A stretch of 64,000 nucleotides of DNA from Exiguobacterium undae DSM 14481 (GTDB taxonomy: Bacteria; Bacillota; Bacilli; Exiguobacteriales; Exiguobacteriaceae): assembly GCF_000620805.1 (NCBI RefSeq), contig NZ_KK211187.1:1474398-1538397 (forward strand), read 5' to 3'. This document shows positions 8,687 to 18,932 of the stretch, one piece after another (position 1 is the first letter of the stretch; every line of letters begins with the position of its first letter). A model generated the notes under the pieces. That model was not told the DNA's origin. It did not search any database and was given only the letters and a program-made list of their open reading frames with translations. Both the position numbers and the translations under genes were made by a program.

Positions 8687-9610
8687 TTGGATATTCGACA
8701 ATTACGATTTTTTACGACGATCGTGGATCAAGCGTACAACTTAACCCGTGCCTCGAAACACCTACATATTTCGCAACCTGCACTCAGCCAGCTGGTCCGC
8801 GATTTTGAAGAGTCGGAGCAAGTCGAACTGTTTGAACGCCATCATGGGCGTTTGACCGGTCTGACCGATGCGGGTCGACAATTTTATGAAGACGCCTTAA
8901 AAGTGTTACGCCAACATCAAGTCATGATGGAACATCTGCATGAACGATCCAATCTGATGCGGGGGAAAGTCCGGCTCGGCATTCCGCCTGTCATCTTACC
9001 GGTCCTGTTCTCGCAACTCATCCCGAAGCTGATGGCAGAACATCCGGGGATCGAGTTGGAAGTGATTGAAGAAGGGGCATTTGAATTAAAACGTCGTCTG
9101 TTGCTTGAAGAATTGGACTTAGCGATTTTGATTGAGCCGGGAGAGTCGTATGGAATCGAACGTTACCGGTTGATTGAAGATGAGGTCGTCGTCGCAGTCC
9201 GTCCCAGCCATCCGTTGAGTCAGCAACAGAACGTATCCTATCAAGAGTTGGCTGCAGAACCGCTTGTCATTCTCAATGACAGTTTCATGTTGCATCATCA
9301 AATTCTGTCGCAGTTTCGAAACGTTCAGGTGGAACCGCACATCTTTTTTACGTCCGGAGCGTGGGATTTATTGATCGGGATGGTCCAGGAACTGGATGTC
9401 GTGTCGATTTTACCAGAACCGATTTTACGGTTTCATCACGCGGAAGATATCCGAATTCTTCCGTTCGACCCACCGATGTTATGGGACGTCTCCCTCAATC
9501 ATTTGGCGGGAGTCGAACAACGGCCGCTCGTCCGTCACGTCCACGAGTATGTCTTACATTATTTTAAATCGTACTGGCCGCATCCTTCCGGTCGAGAGGA
9601 AGCGGAATAA
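8687..9610 (+). CDS. LysR-family transcriptional regulator (TTG start)
   Basis: The 307-residue protein starts MDIRQLRFFTTIVDQAYNLT with the winged-helix LTRASKHLHISQPALSQLVRDFE, followed by an effector-binding domain with GIPPVILPVLFSQLIPKLMA. The start is TTG at 8687 behind GAGGGGGAAA, 12 bases after corA, so it is probably transcribed with corA or from its end. Its target is not evident: the gene is not divergent from a partner. Confidence 0.88.
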   Translation: MDIRQLRFFTTIVDQAYNLTRASKHLHISQPALSQLVRDFEESEQVELFERHHGRLTGLTDAGRQFYEDALKVLRQHQVMMEHLHERSNLMRGKVRLGIPPVILPVLFSQLIPKLMAEHPGIELEVIEEGAFELKRRLLLEELDLAILIEPGESYGIERYRLIEDEVVVAVRPSHPLSQQQNVSYQELAAEPLVILNDSFMLHHQILSQFRNVQVEPHIFFTSGAWDLLIGMVQELDVVSILPEPILRFHHAEDIRILPFDPPMLWDVSLNHLAGVEQRPLVRHVHEYVLHYFKSYWPHPSGREEAE

Positions 9611-9669
9611 AAAAATCCCGGACGATTCGTGTCTCTTTCGATAAGAGGACGAAATCGATCGGGATTTTT
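9611..9669. terminator. Bidirectional terminator
   Basis: AAAAATCCCG and CGGGATTTTT bracket an imperfect stem between the converging LysR and dynamin genes. Confidence 0.75.
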
Positions 9670-9687
9670 GTTGACATTCGGCTGGTA

Positions 9688-12600
9688 TCAAGACGCGGAC
9701 GCCGGTAACAGCTGATTGATTTTTACCTGTGCTTCTTTATACGGAGCAAGCGGATTCGGGGCGCTCAAGGTATCGCGTTCGACCTCGATTTGCTTCCGTA
9801 ATGTGTCCTGCAGTGCCGCATACATCGCATCGAGTAAGACGACGACGTGTTGATGGGCGACAGTGCGTAATTGTTGTTCCTCGGAGTCCAGATATGCGGT
9901 GGCGTCCGGTTTCGTCATCTGCATCAAAGCGTCTTTTAATTGTTCTTTTTCGTTCCGTTCAAAAAAGGCTTTGGCATTTCGGAAATACTGTTTGACGGAT
10001 TCGTAAGGTGTCGGGTCAAGAAACGGTCCCGTAAAACTTACAGCCGGCATCGAAAATGCCTCGAACGGCGATAATTGGAAGGACGGATTTAATTTCGTCG
10101 CAAACTGTTCTTCCTCTTGAAAACGTTGCGCAATGGCAGTTTTAATCCAACTGTCGATCCGGAAATGGGTCACCCGCAGTTCTTGTTCAAAATCATATTT
10201 CAAGAAGCCGAGCAATTCTTCCAAGGCTTGTTGTAAAGCATGCTGTTTCGTGGCATTGGCAAACCGGACCGGATGATACGCTTCTTTAAAGAAGTCCGGG
10301 AACCGGTAATAAATACGCTGATTGACATGATGCAACAACTCGTGAATTTCAGCGGATAACGCATGCCGCAGCAAGTCGGGACGATGATTTGAAAAATGTG
10401 TCTCGATTGTGGCCGCAATGTGGTCCAGTTCTTCCAGACGGACCTCTTTTCGCGCAATGTTGGATTCAGTTTGTTCAATCACTTGTCCTAACCGATGAAC
10501 GGTTTTTTCCGTCTCATCCGATAAGGCTTGTAAGGCCAGTCCTTTTAAATCCTGTTCCAAAAACTGATGGAACACCTCTTCAAATGCGGCAAGACCGGAT
10601 TGCTGATTCTGTCCCGTCTGTTTTTCGGACAACGCCTGCAGGCTGGAGACGCCAAACAGGCGCGGCGCCCGAATTCCGAACCGTTGCAATTCGGTTCCGA
10701 CATACTGTAAGACGTCTTGCTTTTCGGACTCCTGACGGGCTAAATCAATGGCATTGACGATAAAAAACATCTTGTCGAGCTCAAAGGCATCCTTGACGCG
10801 CCCGAGTTGAATGAGAAATTCCCGATCGGCGCGGGCGAACGCGTGGTTGAAGTACGTGACGAACAGAATCGCATCGGCATCTTTGATATATTCGAAAGCG
10901 ACGTCGGTGTGGCGGGCATTGATCGAATCAGCACCCGGTGTGTCGACCAACGTAATCCCGAGACGCGTCAGAGGGCTGTCGAAATACAAATCGATGATAT
11001 CGACAAAACAACTGAGATGTTCTTGGGCGACGTATTCCGTAAACGTTGTCCGATCAACGGTTTGTGTCGTACCGATGAACCGTTGAACGATCGGATAACC
11101 GGTCGAAAAGGCACGTAAAAACGAGGCGTTTCGTAACTCCTGTTCCGAGCGGCTTTCAATCCAAGCGAGTGCGTCGGCAAGGGATTCGGCGGATGCGTCG
11201 AATTTGTCCAGCACATCATTCAAATCGCTGAGCAACTCCTGCTCGGTTTTAAACAGGATCGTCGCCGTCTCATGCGGATGTTCCGGACTGACCGGATTGA
11301 TGCGGTTGATCGATGCCGTCGTCGGGTTAGGTGAAACCGGCAAGACCGCTTGCCCGAGCAACGCATTACAAAACGACGATTTACCGGCACTGAAGGCGCC
11401 GAACAAGGCAATCGTAAACGTACTCGCAGTGACTCGGGTCAACTTGTCTTCGAGATAGGCGACCGTTTCTTCGAATCCGTGCACTTGTGACAAAATGTTC
11501 TGGATCTGTTTGATGTCATGAAGCGAGTAGGTCAGCGCGTCTTTAGATGTGGTTGCGACCGGTTGTTCGATGGTGGCCGCTGTTTCTTTGAGTGATTCAT
11601 GTGGTGTGAACGGGACGACATCTTGTGCTGCCCGTATCCGGTTTTGTTTCCATGCCGCTACTTGTTGCCGGGCAAGTTCCAGTTGATCATCAGAAGGCGC
11701 GGCGGCTTGTTCGAGATAGGTCGTCATCCCTTGCCGCGTTATCGTTTCTGTCGTCAACAGGTCACGTTTTTGGCGTAAGACATCTTGTTCGGCCAGTAAC
11801 GCCTGAACGGCTGTCCCATCCATCCGTTCGAGTTCTCCGCGAACGGCGTCCCGCCACCGGTTTGTTTCTTTGACGTACCAGGCACTTGTCTGGCTGACGA
11901 CCCGGTTTGTAAATTGCAGGACGGATTCGCCCGTAATCGTGATGCCTTCTTGCAACGCTTCTTCCATCACGTCGAGTGGAGGATCAAGCGGAAACTGATC
12001 GATGTGTAACGATTGCGTATCCGACAACAAGCCGGCTTCTTTTAATGATTGTTTCATCAGTTTGCGCAGGTGCAAAACGACTTCGGAGGTCGTGACGGAC
12101 TGCAACGCATGCAACACTTCTTCGGCAATCTGTTGCTGGGTTCCTTGTGTTTTCTTGGCACTTTTGAAAAAGCCGACTTTAAACGTCGGCTGACGCGATT
12201 CAAGAAACGTCTTCATCTTTTCGCGGAGTTCAAACGGCATCAACGTCGCATTTCGAAGTAAACTTTCGCGGTGTTTGGAAAAACGGCTGACCCATTGTTC
12301 CGGTGACATCAACTGGATTTGTTGCTCGATCTGTGCCAAGCGTGAGAAAACCGTCTCCGGCTGGAGTTGTTCTTCGCGTGTCAGCTGTTCTTGACTTGCT
12401 TGTTCGGCTTCTTCGATCCGGGTACGCAAGTAGGTGACGTGTTCTTGATGCAGGCTTTCGAGCGTTGTCGCCGCGGACTGGAGCAGTTTCGGTTGAACGT
12501 CCCGGATGCTTTGTTCCACCAATTGCTTGACCGTCGCAAAATCGTTGTCCGGCTGTTCGGCTTCACGCAAGCTGGTAAAGAAGATTCCTTTTGGTTCAAC

Positions 12601-13281
12601 ACCGTGCGCTGCAAATGCCTGGCGGACAGAGCGCTTGAACGATGCAAACGATAACTCGTTGGACTGGTGTTTATCAATTTGATTGACGATCAGGTACAGC
12701 TCAGGAACGGAACTAAGCAATTCCTTCGTGACCATGAAATTCAACTCGGACTGAACATGATTGTAATCCATGACATAAAAAATAATATCGGCTAAGTGTA
12801 AGGCGGATTCGGTTGAGATCCGGTGCGCGTCGTCCACGGAGTCGACACCCGGTGTGTCCATCAAGACCAAACCGTTTGGTAACGTCGATGCCGCATGGGT
12901 GATGTCGATTCGTTCGACCGTTCCGTCACGCCCCAACGTCTCGAGGTGAGACAGCTCATCGGACGTCAACTTGACGGACGGACGATCATGGAAATGGACG
13001 ATTGCTGCATCGTGTTGGTCATGTTGGACCGTGACGATATTCGCGCTCGTCGGAATCGGACTGGTCGGTAAAATCGATTCTCCCGTCAAGGCATTGATCA
13101 TGCTGGATTTCCCGGCAGAAAAATGCCCAGCAAAAGCAATCGTAAATTCACGTTTCAACAATTTTTCCGAAAATTTATCTAATTTATCCAGTCGGAGTTG
13201 ATCCGACGAAGGATGAATGAGTGTTGTCAGAAGCGCGGTCGCTTCTATCTGGTTCGTTAATCGTTCTTCGAATGAGCGCAT
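9688..13281 (-). CDS. dynA: Tandem dynamin-like GTPase (DynA-type)
   Basis: The 1197-residue protein carries two dynamin GTPase modules. The first has a P-loop GHFSAGKSS at residues 52-60, the switch DTPGVDS and NQIDKH. The second has GAFSAGKSSFCNALLG near residue 625, DTPGADS and NAIDLA. Bacillus DynA (YpbR) has the same fused two-module layout and near-identical length; it tethers and fuses membranes and helps protect cells against phage lysis and pore-forming antibiotics. Long coiled-coil stretches follow each GTPase. The ATG at 13281 follows AAAGGGG by 11 bases; a TTG 24 bases earlier is rejected. It appears to be monocistronic. Confidence 0.93.
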   Translation of the reverse strand: MRSFEERLTNQIEATALLTTLIHPSSDQLRLDKLDKFSEKLLKREFTIAFAGHFSAGKSSMINALTGESILPTSPIPTSANIVTVQHDQHDAAIVHFHDRPSVKLTSDELSHLETLGRDGTVERIDITHAASTLPNGLVLMDTPGVDSVDDAHRISTESALHLADIIFYVMDYNHVQSELNFMVTKELLSSVPELYLIVNQIDKHQSNELSFASFKRSVRQAFAAHGVEPKGIFFTSLREAEQPDNDFATVKQLVEQSIRDVQPKLLQSAATTLESLHQEHVTYLRTRIEEAEQASQEQLTREEQLQPETVFSRLAQIEQQIQLMSPEQWVSRFSKHRESLLRNATLMPFELREKMKTFLESRQPTFKVGFFKSAKKTQGTQQQIAEEVLHALQSVTTSEVVLHLRKLMKQSLKEAGLLSDTQSLHIDQFPLDPPLDVMEEALQEGITITGESVLQFTNRVVSQTSAWYVKETNRWRDAVRGELERMDGTAVQALLAEQDVLRQKRDLLTTETITRQGMTTYLEQAAAPSDDQLELARQQVAAWKQNRIRAAQDVVPFTPHESLKETAATIEQPVATTSKDALTYSLHDIKQIQNILSQVHGFEETVAYLEDKLTRVTASTFTIALFGAFSAGKSSFCNALLGQAVLPVSPNPTTASINRINPVSPEHPHETATILFKTEQELLSDLNDVLDKFDASAESLADALAWIESRSEQELRNASFLRAFSTGYPIVQRFIGTTQTVDRTTFTEYVAQEHLSCFVDIIDLYFDSPLTRLGITLVDTPGADSINARHTDVAFEYIKDADAILFVTYFNHAFARADREFLIQLGRVKDAFELDKMFFIVNAIDLARQESEKQDVLQYVGTELQRFGIRAPRLFGVSSLQALSEKQTGQNQQSGLAAFEEVFHQFLEQDLKGLALQALSDETEKTVHRLGQVIEQTESNIARKEVRLEELDHIAATIETHFSNHRPDLLRHALSAEIHELLHHVNQRIYYRFPDFFKEAYHPVRFANATKQHALQQALEELLGFLKYDFEQELRVTHFRIDSWIKTAIAQRFQEEEQFATKLNPSFQLSPFEAFSMPAVSFTGPFLDPTPYESVKQYFRNAKAFFERNEKEQLKDALMQMTKPDATAYLDSEEQQLRTVAHQHVVVLLDAMYAALQDTLRKQIEVERDTLSAPNPLAPYKEAQVKINQLLPASAS

Positions 13282-13480
13282 GCGTATGAAACCCCTTTCT
13301 AACAATCCTGTTTTAGTGTAGCATGGTTAATTTATGTTCGTCATCTGTTGCAAGTAAGTTGTTGATACCCAATCTACTTAAAGCATTCAAACTGACGTTT
13401 TTCCAAAAATGGTTTATGCTGATACAGCAGGAGTAAACAGGAAAGAACTCTTAGATTTCATGTTACATAATGAAACGAAA

Positions 13481-13518
13481 CATGGCTTGAGTCCTCTAAA
13501 AGGAGGACTCAAGCCATG
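13481..13518 (-). terminator. Terminator of the epimerase-like gene
   Basis: A perfect 16-bp stem (13481-13496 with 13503-13518, 6-base loop) lies 17 bases past the stop codon of the minus-strand gene; on the minus strand it runs into a T-rich tail. Confidence 0.8.
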
Positions 13519-13535
13519 TTGGTCGAAATTAAAGA

Positions 13536-14984
13536 TTAATTGGGTTCAGGAACAATCATTTCGGATTCGTCCGGACGCTCTTCAGTCGTCTGCATGAGTC
13601 GAAGCAAGTGTAATTTAAACAGATACATCACAAGTAAATGGATGTTGGCTTGCGTCGTTTTGTACAGCATCCACGGTAAGGCGGGTACATACTCATGGAT
13701 GGCGATGAGACATTCTTGGGAACCCGGAATTTGGCGGAACTCGATCCGGCCTTTACTTCCGTCTTGTACTTGGGCGAATAGTCCGCCCGTAATCCGGTAC
13801 GTCGCTTGTTGGGCATCTTGGAACGGTTCTTTTGTCAACTCAAGCAAGGGTTGATCCAAGAAGGGGACTTGGATCTGGACAAGCGTTTCATCCGCCAGGT
13901 GAGACGTCAGAAACGGTTTGGCGAAAGAGGACAACCAGTCGACATAATCATCGGCTGCCCAGTTCGCATCCCGGCCTTCCGGAAGACGAACCCGTTGGAC
14001 GGACCGGACATCGAGTGATTCGGGCTTCTTCGCTGAACCCGACGAGCCTTTTTTCTGTTGTTTTTCTTCTTGTTCTTCTTGAAGTGCCATCCGAACCGAC
14101 TCTTCAAAGGAAATTTTCCCGTCACTGATTCCGTCGACCATCTTTTCCGGGTCAGCGACCATTTCATGTACCATACTTTCAACGAGTGGATAAACCGTCT
14201 CTTTCGGTTCACCGGAGACTAAAGTGACCCAAAGCCGCGACAGATTGACCGTCATGAACGGTAAATCAAAGGTCGGCTGTTTTTTGCCGATCACTTCAGC
14301 CGTTTTTAAAATCATTTCTTTATAAGTCATGGATTCGGGACCGCCGATGTCGATCGCCCGATTCTTTAAGTCATCCCGTCCGACGCTTGCACCCAAGGCG
14401 TGGATGACATCAGGCAAGGCGACCGGGTGCGTTTGATTGCGTGTCCATTCCGGAAGCAACATCACGGGCAGGCGTTTGACGAGCTTGGATAGAATCGGGA
14501 AGGAAGAACCTTTTGGTCCGACGATCAAGGCGGCGCGAATCGTCGTCACCGGTGTTCCGTAAGCTCCAAGCACCCGCTCGACTTCGAGACGGCTTTTCAG
14601 GTGGCGCGACAAATCTTCTGTTTCTTCGGGAATGATTCCGCTTAAGTAGACGATTTGCTGAATACCGTTTTCTTTTGCCGCGCGGGCATAATTGTCAGCT
14701 AAAATCAAATCCATGTCTTCGAAAGAACCTTGCGTCAGCTTGGCGGATGGCATCATCGAGTGGACCAAATAGATGGCGATGTCTGCGCCCTGTAAGCCGT
14801 CAATCGTATCGTTGAGTGAAAAGAGATCGCATGACCGCCACTCGACGTTTTCCTCATCATCCTTGTCGTCGCCGTTCCGGGACAGCGCAATGACATCATA
14901 TTTTTTCTTTAATTCATTTAATAAATTATGTCCGATATATCCTGTTGCACCGGCAAGCGCCAGTCGTTTGCGTGGTTGTGTCAT
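13536..14984 (-). CDS. NAD(P)-binding SDR/NmrA-like protein with C-terminal extension
   Basis: The 482-residue protein starts at an ATG after AAGGAGG. Its N-terminus RLALAGATGYIGHNLLNELK is an atypical-SDR nucleotide-binding motif, followed by VYLSGIIPEE and GPKGSSFPILSKLVKRLPVM. This resembles the YbjT/DUF2867-type proteins. From about residue 320 there is a charged linker (EEQEEKQQKKGSSGSAKK) and then a second, possibly lipid- or ligand-binding, domain ending in a helix-rich tail. Substrate and reaction are unknown. Confidence 0.8.
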   Translation of the reverse strand: MTQPRKRLALAGATGYIGHNLLNELKKKYDVIALSRNGDDKDDEENVEWRSCDLFSLNDTIDGLQGADIAIYLVHSMMPSAKLTQGSFEDMDLILADNYARAAKENGIQQIVYLSGIIPEETEDLSRHLKSRLEVERVLGAYGTPVTTIRAALIVGPKGSSFPILSKLVKRLPVMLLPEWTRNQTHPVALPDVIHALGASVGRDDLKNRAIDIGGPESMTYKEMILKTAEVIGKKQPTFDLPFMTVNLSRLWVTLVSGEPKETVYPLVESMVHEMVADPEKMVDGISDGKISFEESVRMALQEEQEEKQQKKGSSGSAKKPESLDVRSVQRVRLPEGRDANWAADDYVDWLSSFAKPFLTSHLADETLVQIQVPFLDQPLLELTKEPFQDAQQATYRITGGLFAQVQDGSKGRIEFRQIPGSQECLIAIHEYVPALPWMLYKTTQANIHLLVMYLFKLHLLRLMQTTEERPDESEMIVPEPN

Positions 14985-15176
14985 TTGATTTCCTCCTTGA
15001 TTAGCACTACTTGAGCAATTTACCCGAATCGACCGCTTCGTAATCCAAACAAGTGTTTTCAAAAAATAAGGCTTCAGTCGTTAAAAACAGGGAAAAGAAA
15101 AAACAGGGAACACAGTCAAGGATTCAGCAGCAGTATCATCTGCACATTTACTTTTAGTTTAGGGAGAGGGACGAAG

Positions 15177-15560
15177 ATGAATGAAGTCTGTTTCTTAGAT
15201 GAACACCACTATAAGCGCTATCACATGATTTTGAGACGGTTGAATGCGAGGAATCGGTCAAACCATTCGTTTCAGTCGATCCTGTTCTTAGCAACGGGTA
15301 ACTTACAACTGTTGCAACTGTTCAGTGATTATTTTTTCCCGGAGACGGGTGAATTTTTTTACCAAGAGTTGTTAGCGGAACCGGTTGATAATCGGATTAT
15401 TGAAGTCGAGCGTCAATTGCTGGTTCAGCTGTATAATGGTCGTACGACCTTGACCGTCATCGAGGTGATCGACCAGTTGAATCCGAAAGACTTGGAACTT
15501 GCGTTAGGGGCCATTCAAATCCGATCATTCGGCGCAGATGAAGGCATCGTTCATCGGTAA
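15177..15560 (+). CDS. Hypothetical protein, possibly DUF6075-like (127 aa)
   Basis: A small acidic protein behind AGGGAGAGG. The start EVCFLDEHHYKRYHMILRRL and the LFLATGNLQLLQLFSDYFF segment recall small Bacillus proteins grouped as DUF6075, but that is from memory and not tested. No signal peptide or membrane helix. Transcription ends at a strong hairpin, so it is a single-gene unit. Confidence 0.65.
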   Translation: MNEVCFLDEHHYKRYHMILRRLNARNRSNHSFQSILFLATGNLQLLQLFSDYFFPETGEFFYQELLAEPVDNRIIEVERQLLVQLYNGRTTLTVIEVIDQLNPKDLELALGAIQIRSFGADEGIVHR

Positions 15561-15587
15561 CAAAACTAATCCCATAGCTGACTAGAT

Positions 15588-15626
15588 AAGAAGTGGAATC
15601 GTTGATGATTCCACTTCTTTTTTTGT
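15588..15626 (+). terminator. Terminator after the 127-aa gene
   Basis: AAGAAGTGGAATC and GATTCCACTTCTT pair around a 6-base loop, then a T run. Confidence 0.92.
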
Positions 15627-15839
15627 GAGTCTGCTCCTCTTTTCCATAACAAAAGAAGAAACGCTAAAAGATGTTTGTGACATCAGTTTATTATCATAAA
15701 ACGGTATCCGAATAAAAGCTAATCTTGTTTATTAAGATTTGATTGAACGGGAATCAACCTGGAAATAAGATGTAAGTAACAGGAAATATGTGACGACCAT
15801 CGTCTGAAATTTACGATGAGACGGGAGAGGAGTGAACGT

Positions 15840-17198
15840 ATGCAACTCAAACAATCGATTTATTTTCATTCGCCGATTTTCATTCAAAACATCTTGACGA
15901 CGATATATGGGCGCGTCTTGTACCAAGAACGATATGGGAGCGTCTATCAAAAGCGTTTTCAAGAATTAAAGGAGAAAGAACAATTTCGAATCAACGCTGA
16001 AAAAGAACAGTTGAACCGTCTGAATCACTTTCTGGCGTTTTGTTACGACTACAGTACTTATTATAAAGAGCTTTTTGACGAAGCGCAGATCTCCTTACCG
16101 TTTCACCAATTAGAGGAGTTGAAGCAGATTCCTATTTTGAGCAAAGAACTGTTACGTACACGCAATGCAGACATCCACGCTAAAGTCCGGGCACCGATTC
16201 TTGGAAAAACGGGAGGGACGACCGGAAAGTCGATTCAAGTCCACTATACAAAAGACGATATGCAAATCCGGATGGCACATCTGGATTATTTCAAGTGGAC
16301 ACACGGGATTGAGCGCGGGATGCGCCGGGCCAGTTTTACCGGTCAAGTGCTCGCAGCAACAAATCAAAAATCACCGGTCTATTGGCGGATGAACAAAACG
16401 ATCAATCAAATGCTGTTTACGATTAAAAACATCAATCCGCAGACGGCTGCTTCCTACATCGAACAATTAAACCGATTTGATCCCGAATCGATTGACGGAT
16501 TACCGTCCGGAATGATTGAAGTCGCCCGACATGCCAAAAAATATGGGATTCCCTGTACGTTTCGACCGAAAGCGATTTTCCCGACGGCAGAGATGATGAC
16601 GGCCGAAGAACGGAAATTGATTGAAGAAGTGTTCCACGCTCCGATTTTTGACCAATATGCCTCATCGGAAGGAGCGCCGATCGTCGCTGAATGCCGTTAT
16701 GGAAAAAAACATCTGCATTACGAAATGGGGATTATCGAAGTCGAGGCAGATGGGCAGATTCTTGTGACGAGTTTTGACACACATGGCACGCCTCTCGTCC
16801 GCTATCGTGTCGGAGACCGAATGACACTCAGTGAAGAGACGTGTCAATGTGGTCATGCGGGTCCAATCATCGCATCGATTGATGGACGCGGACGCAGTTT
16901 CATTCAATTGAAGGACGGTCATCGCATTTTTGAAGGCGAACTTGCCGGTATCGTTCGCGCCTTTCCGAACTGCATCGAACGTGTCCAATACATCCAAGCA
17001 GATGAAAAGGAAGTCGTCATGCTGTATGTACCGGACGAACGCTGTTTTAAAGAAGAACATGAAAAAGAGCTTTATTTTGTCTTGAAGCGGTTGTTTGGGG
17101 GACAAATGGAGGTTCTTTTGCGAGCGGTTCCGGAAATCCCAAAAGAAATCAGTGGCAAGACGTTGCTGATTAAACAGTTAATTCCGGAAAGCTTATAG
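15840..17198 (+). CDS. CapK / phenylacetate-CoA ligase-like adenylate-forming protein, copy 1
   Basis: The 452-residue protein belongs to the PaaK/CapK branch of adenylate-forming enzymes. The AMP-binding loop is GKTGGTTGKSIQVHYT; later motifs are FPTAEMMTAEER, FDQYASSEGAPIVAECRYG, LVRYRVGDRM, a CQCGHAGP pair of cysteines, and a C-terminal EISGKTLLIKQ with the conserved lysine. PaaK enzymes activate aryl acids; CapK-type members sit in polysaccharide clusters, but no glycosyltransferase is near. GAGAGGAG selects the ATG at 15840. A paralogue follows 269 bases downstream with its own promoter region; a terminator separates them. Confidence 0.85.
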   Translation: MQLKQSIYFHSPIFIQNILTTIYGRVLYQERYGSVYQKRFQELKEKEQFRINAEKEQLNRLNHFLAFCYDYSTYYKELFDEAQISLPFHQLEELKQIPILSKELLRTRNADIHAKVRAPILGKTGGTTGKSIQVHYTKDDMQIRMAHLDYFKWTHGIERGMRRASFTGQVLAATNQKSPVYWRMNKTINQMLFTIKNINPQTAASYIEQLNRFDPESIDGLPSGMIEVARHAKKYGIPCTFRPKAIFPTAEMMTAEERKLIEEVFHAPIFDQYASSEGAPIVAECRYGKKHLHYEMGIIEVEADGQILVTSFDTHGTPLVRYRVGDRMTLSEETCQCGHAGPIIASIDGRGRSFIQLKDGHRIFEGELAGIVRAFPNCIERVQYIQADEKEVVMLYVPDERCFKEEHEKELYFVLKRLFGGQMEVLLRAVPEIPKEISGKTLLIKQLIPESL

Positions 17199-17211
17199 TG
17201 AATAAAGATGT

Positions 17212-17261
17212 AAAAAAAGCAGATTTTTCCTGATTTTAAAAGGAAATGATCTGCTTTTTTT
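17212..17261 (+). terminator. Terminator after CapK-like copy 1
   Basis: AAAAAAAGCAGAT and ATCTGCTTTTTTT flank an internal hairpin; the T run ends it. It makes the two paralogues separate transcription units. Confidence 0.85.
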
Positions 17262-17467
17262 ATGTTGTCAAAAGAGTCGCAAACTGTAAAAAACGGTAAA
17301 ATGCTAGCACATTTCAAGGGAACCGGATGATTTTGTCATGTAGTTGTCAGAAAAGCGACATAAGCTAAAGGTATCAGATAAGTTCAGATTTATTAAAAGT
17401 GGATAAGTGATCGATTCATTGTTCGAGTGGTCGACGATCCAGTCGTTGTTCGAAAGGACGTGCGCAG

Positions 17468-18817
17468 ATGGGAATCAAAGAGCAAGTGTATCTGTATTCA
17501 CCTGTGTTCCTACAAAATCTTTTGACGACATTGTACGGCTATCAGTTGCAACGGGACCGGTATGGACCGGTGTATCAACAGCGGTTTCAAGAATTGATGG
17601 ACAAACGGGCGGAAACGATCGATGTCGCAGCGGATCAATTGAAGCGGCTCAATGAGTTTTTGTTGTTTTGCCAGCATCACAGTCCTTATTATGAAGCGTT
17701 GTTTGCAGAATTGAACCTGCAATTGCCGTTCGAGAAGCTGACGGATCTGAAGCAGATCCCACCACTTGAAAAAGAAACGTTACGGCAACACATCGGATCG
17801 GTCCGAACGGATCTGCCAGCCCCGATTATCGGCAAGACAGGCGGCACGACAGGAAAGTCGATTCAAGTCCATTATACGAAGGCCGACATGCAGATTCGAA
17901 TGGCGCATCTGGACTACTTCAAAGCGACGCATGGGGTCGAAAAAGGAATGCGACGCATCAGTTTTACGGCGCAAGCCCTGGTTTCGGAACATCAGCGGAC
18001 CCCTGTCTACTGGCGGATGAACCGAGCGCTCAATCAATTGTTGTTCACCGTCAAAAAAATCAGTCCGCGTACGATGACCGCCTATCTGCAAGCGATCGAC
18101 GAATTTGATCCGGAATCAATTGACGGCTTACCGTCCGCGATGATTGAACTTGCCTATCATGCAAAACGAGAAGGAATTGAGCTGACATGTCGGCCACGCG
18201 CCATTTTCCCGACTGCTGAGATGATGACACGAGAAGAACGGCAATTGATTGAAGACGTGTTCCATGGACCGGTTTTTGATCAATATGCTTCATCGGAAGG
18301 GGCACCGATCGTCTCGGAATGCCGGTGCGGACAAAAACATCTGCATTACGAGATGGGCATCATTGAACTGGAAGCAGACGGAGAAGTGCTCGTGACAAGC
18401 TTCGATACCCACGGTACACCGTTGATCCGTTACCGGGTCGGAGACCGGATGACCAGCAGTGGGAAGACGTGTTCCTGTGGTCATCTCGGTCCTGTGATTG
18501 ATTCAATTGACGGTCGAAAACGGGGCTATCTCATTAAACCAGACGGTCAAAAAGTATTTGAAAGTCAGCTGTCGAGTCTCGTTAAAGTGTTGCCGAACAG
18601 CGTTGAACGGGTGCAATATATTCAAAACAGTGAACGGGATATCACGTTTTTGTACATTCCGGATTGGACACGTTTTTCGTCGGAACACGAGCAGCAACTT
18701 TATCGTTTTTTGAAAACCTTACTGGGCGCGGACATGCAGGTATCGCTTCGGGCAGTTCAAGAAATTCCGCGTGAAGTCAGTGGCAAAACGTTACTCGTCA
18801 AACAAATGATGGCTTAA
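17468..18817 (+). CDS. CapK / phenylacetate-CoA ligase-like adenylate-forming protein, copy 2
   Basis: The 449-residue protein aligns with copy 1 along its whole length, more than half of positions identical by eye, with the same motif order: GKTGGTTGKSIQVHYT, FPTAEMMTREER, FDQYASSEGAPIVSEC, LIRYRVGDRM, CSCGHLGP, and EVSGKTLLVKQ. The N-terminal 100 residues and the acceptor-side region differ most, which would fit substrate divergence after tandem duplication. The ATG at 17468 lies just downstream of a GGACGTGCGCAG stretch with only a weak binding site. A terminator follows. Confidence 0.85.
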   Translation: MGIKEQVYLYSPVFLQNLLTTLYGYQLQRDRYGPVYQQRFQELMDKRAETIDVAADQLKRLNEFLLFCQHHSPYYEALFAELNLQLPFEKLTDLKQIPPLEKETLRQHIGSVRTDLPAPIIGKTGGTTGKSIQVHYTKADMQIRMAHLDYFKATHGVEKGMRRISFTAQALVSEHQRTPVYWRMNRALNQLLFTVKKISPRTMTAYLQAIDEFDPESIDGLPSAMIELAYHAKREGIELTCRPRAIFPTAEMMTREERQLIEDVFHGPVFDQYASSEGAPIVSECRCGQKHLHYEMGIIELEADGEVLVTSFDTHGTPLIRYRVGDRMTSSGKTCSCGHLGPVIDSIDGRKRGYLIKPDGQKVFESQLSSLVKVLPNSVERVQYIQNSERDITFLYIPDWTRFSSEHEQQLYRFLKTLLGADMQVSLRAVQEIPREVSGKTLLVKQMMA

Positions 18818-18818
18818 A

Positions 18819-18851
18819 AGGCAGATCTTTTCGAAGATCGGTCTTTTTTTG
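18819..18851 (+). terminator. Terminator after CapK-like copy 2
   Basis: GATCTT-TTCG-AAGATC with flanking partial pairing, then seven T. Confidence 0.85.
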
Positions 18852-18932
18852 TCGATTCCTTCGTCCAACTCAATGGAAATAGATGACAATCTCTTGTAAA
18901 ATGGGAATCATTAGTGGACTAGGAGGGAAGAC

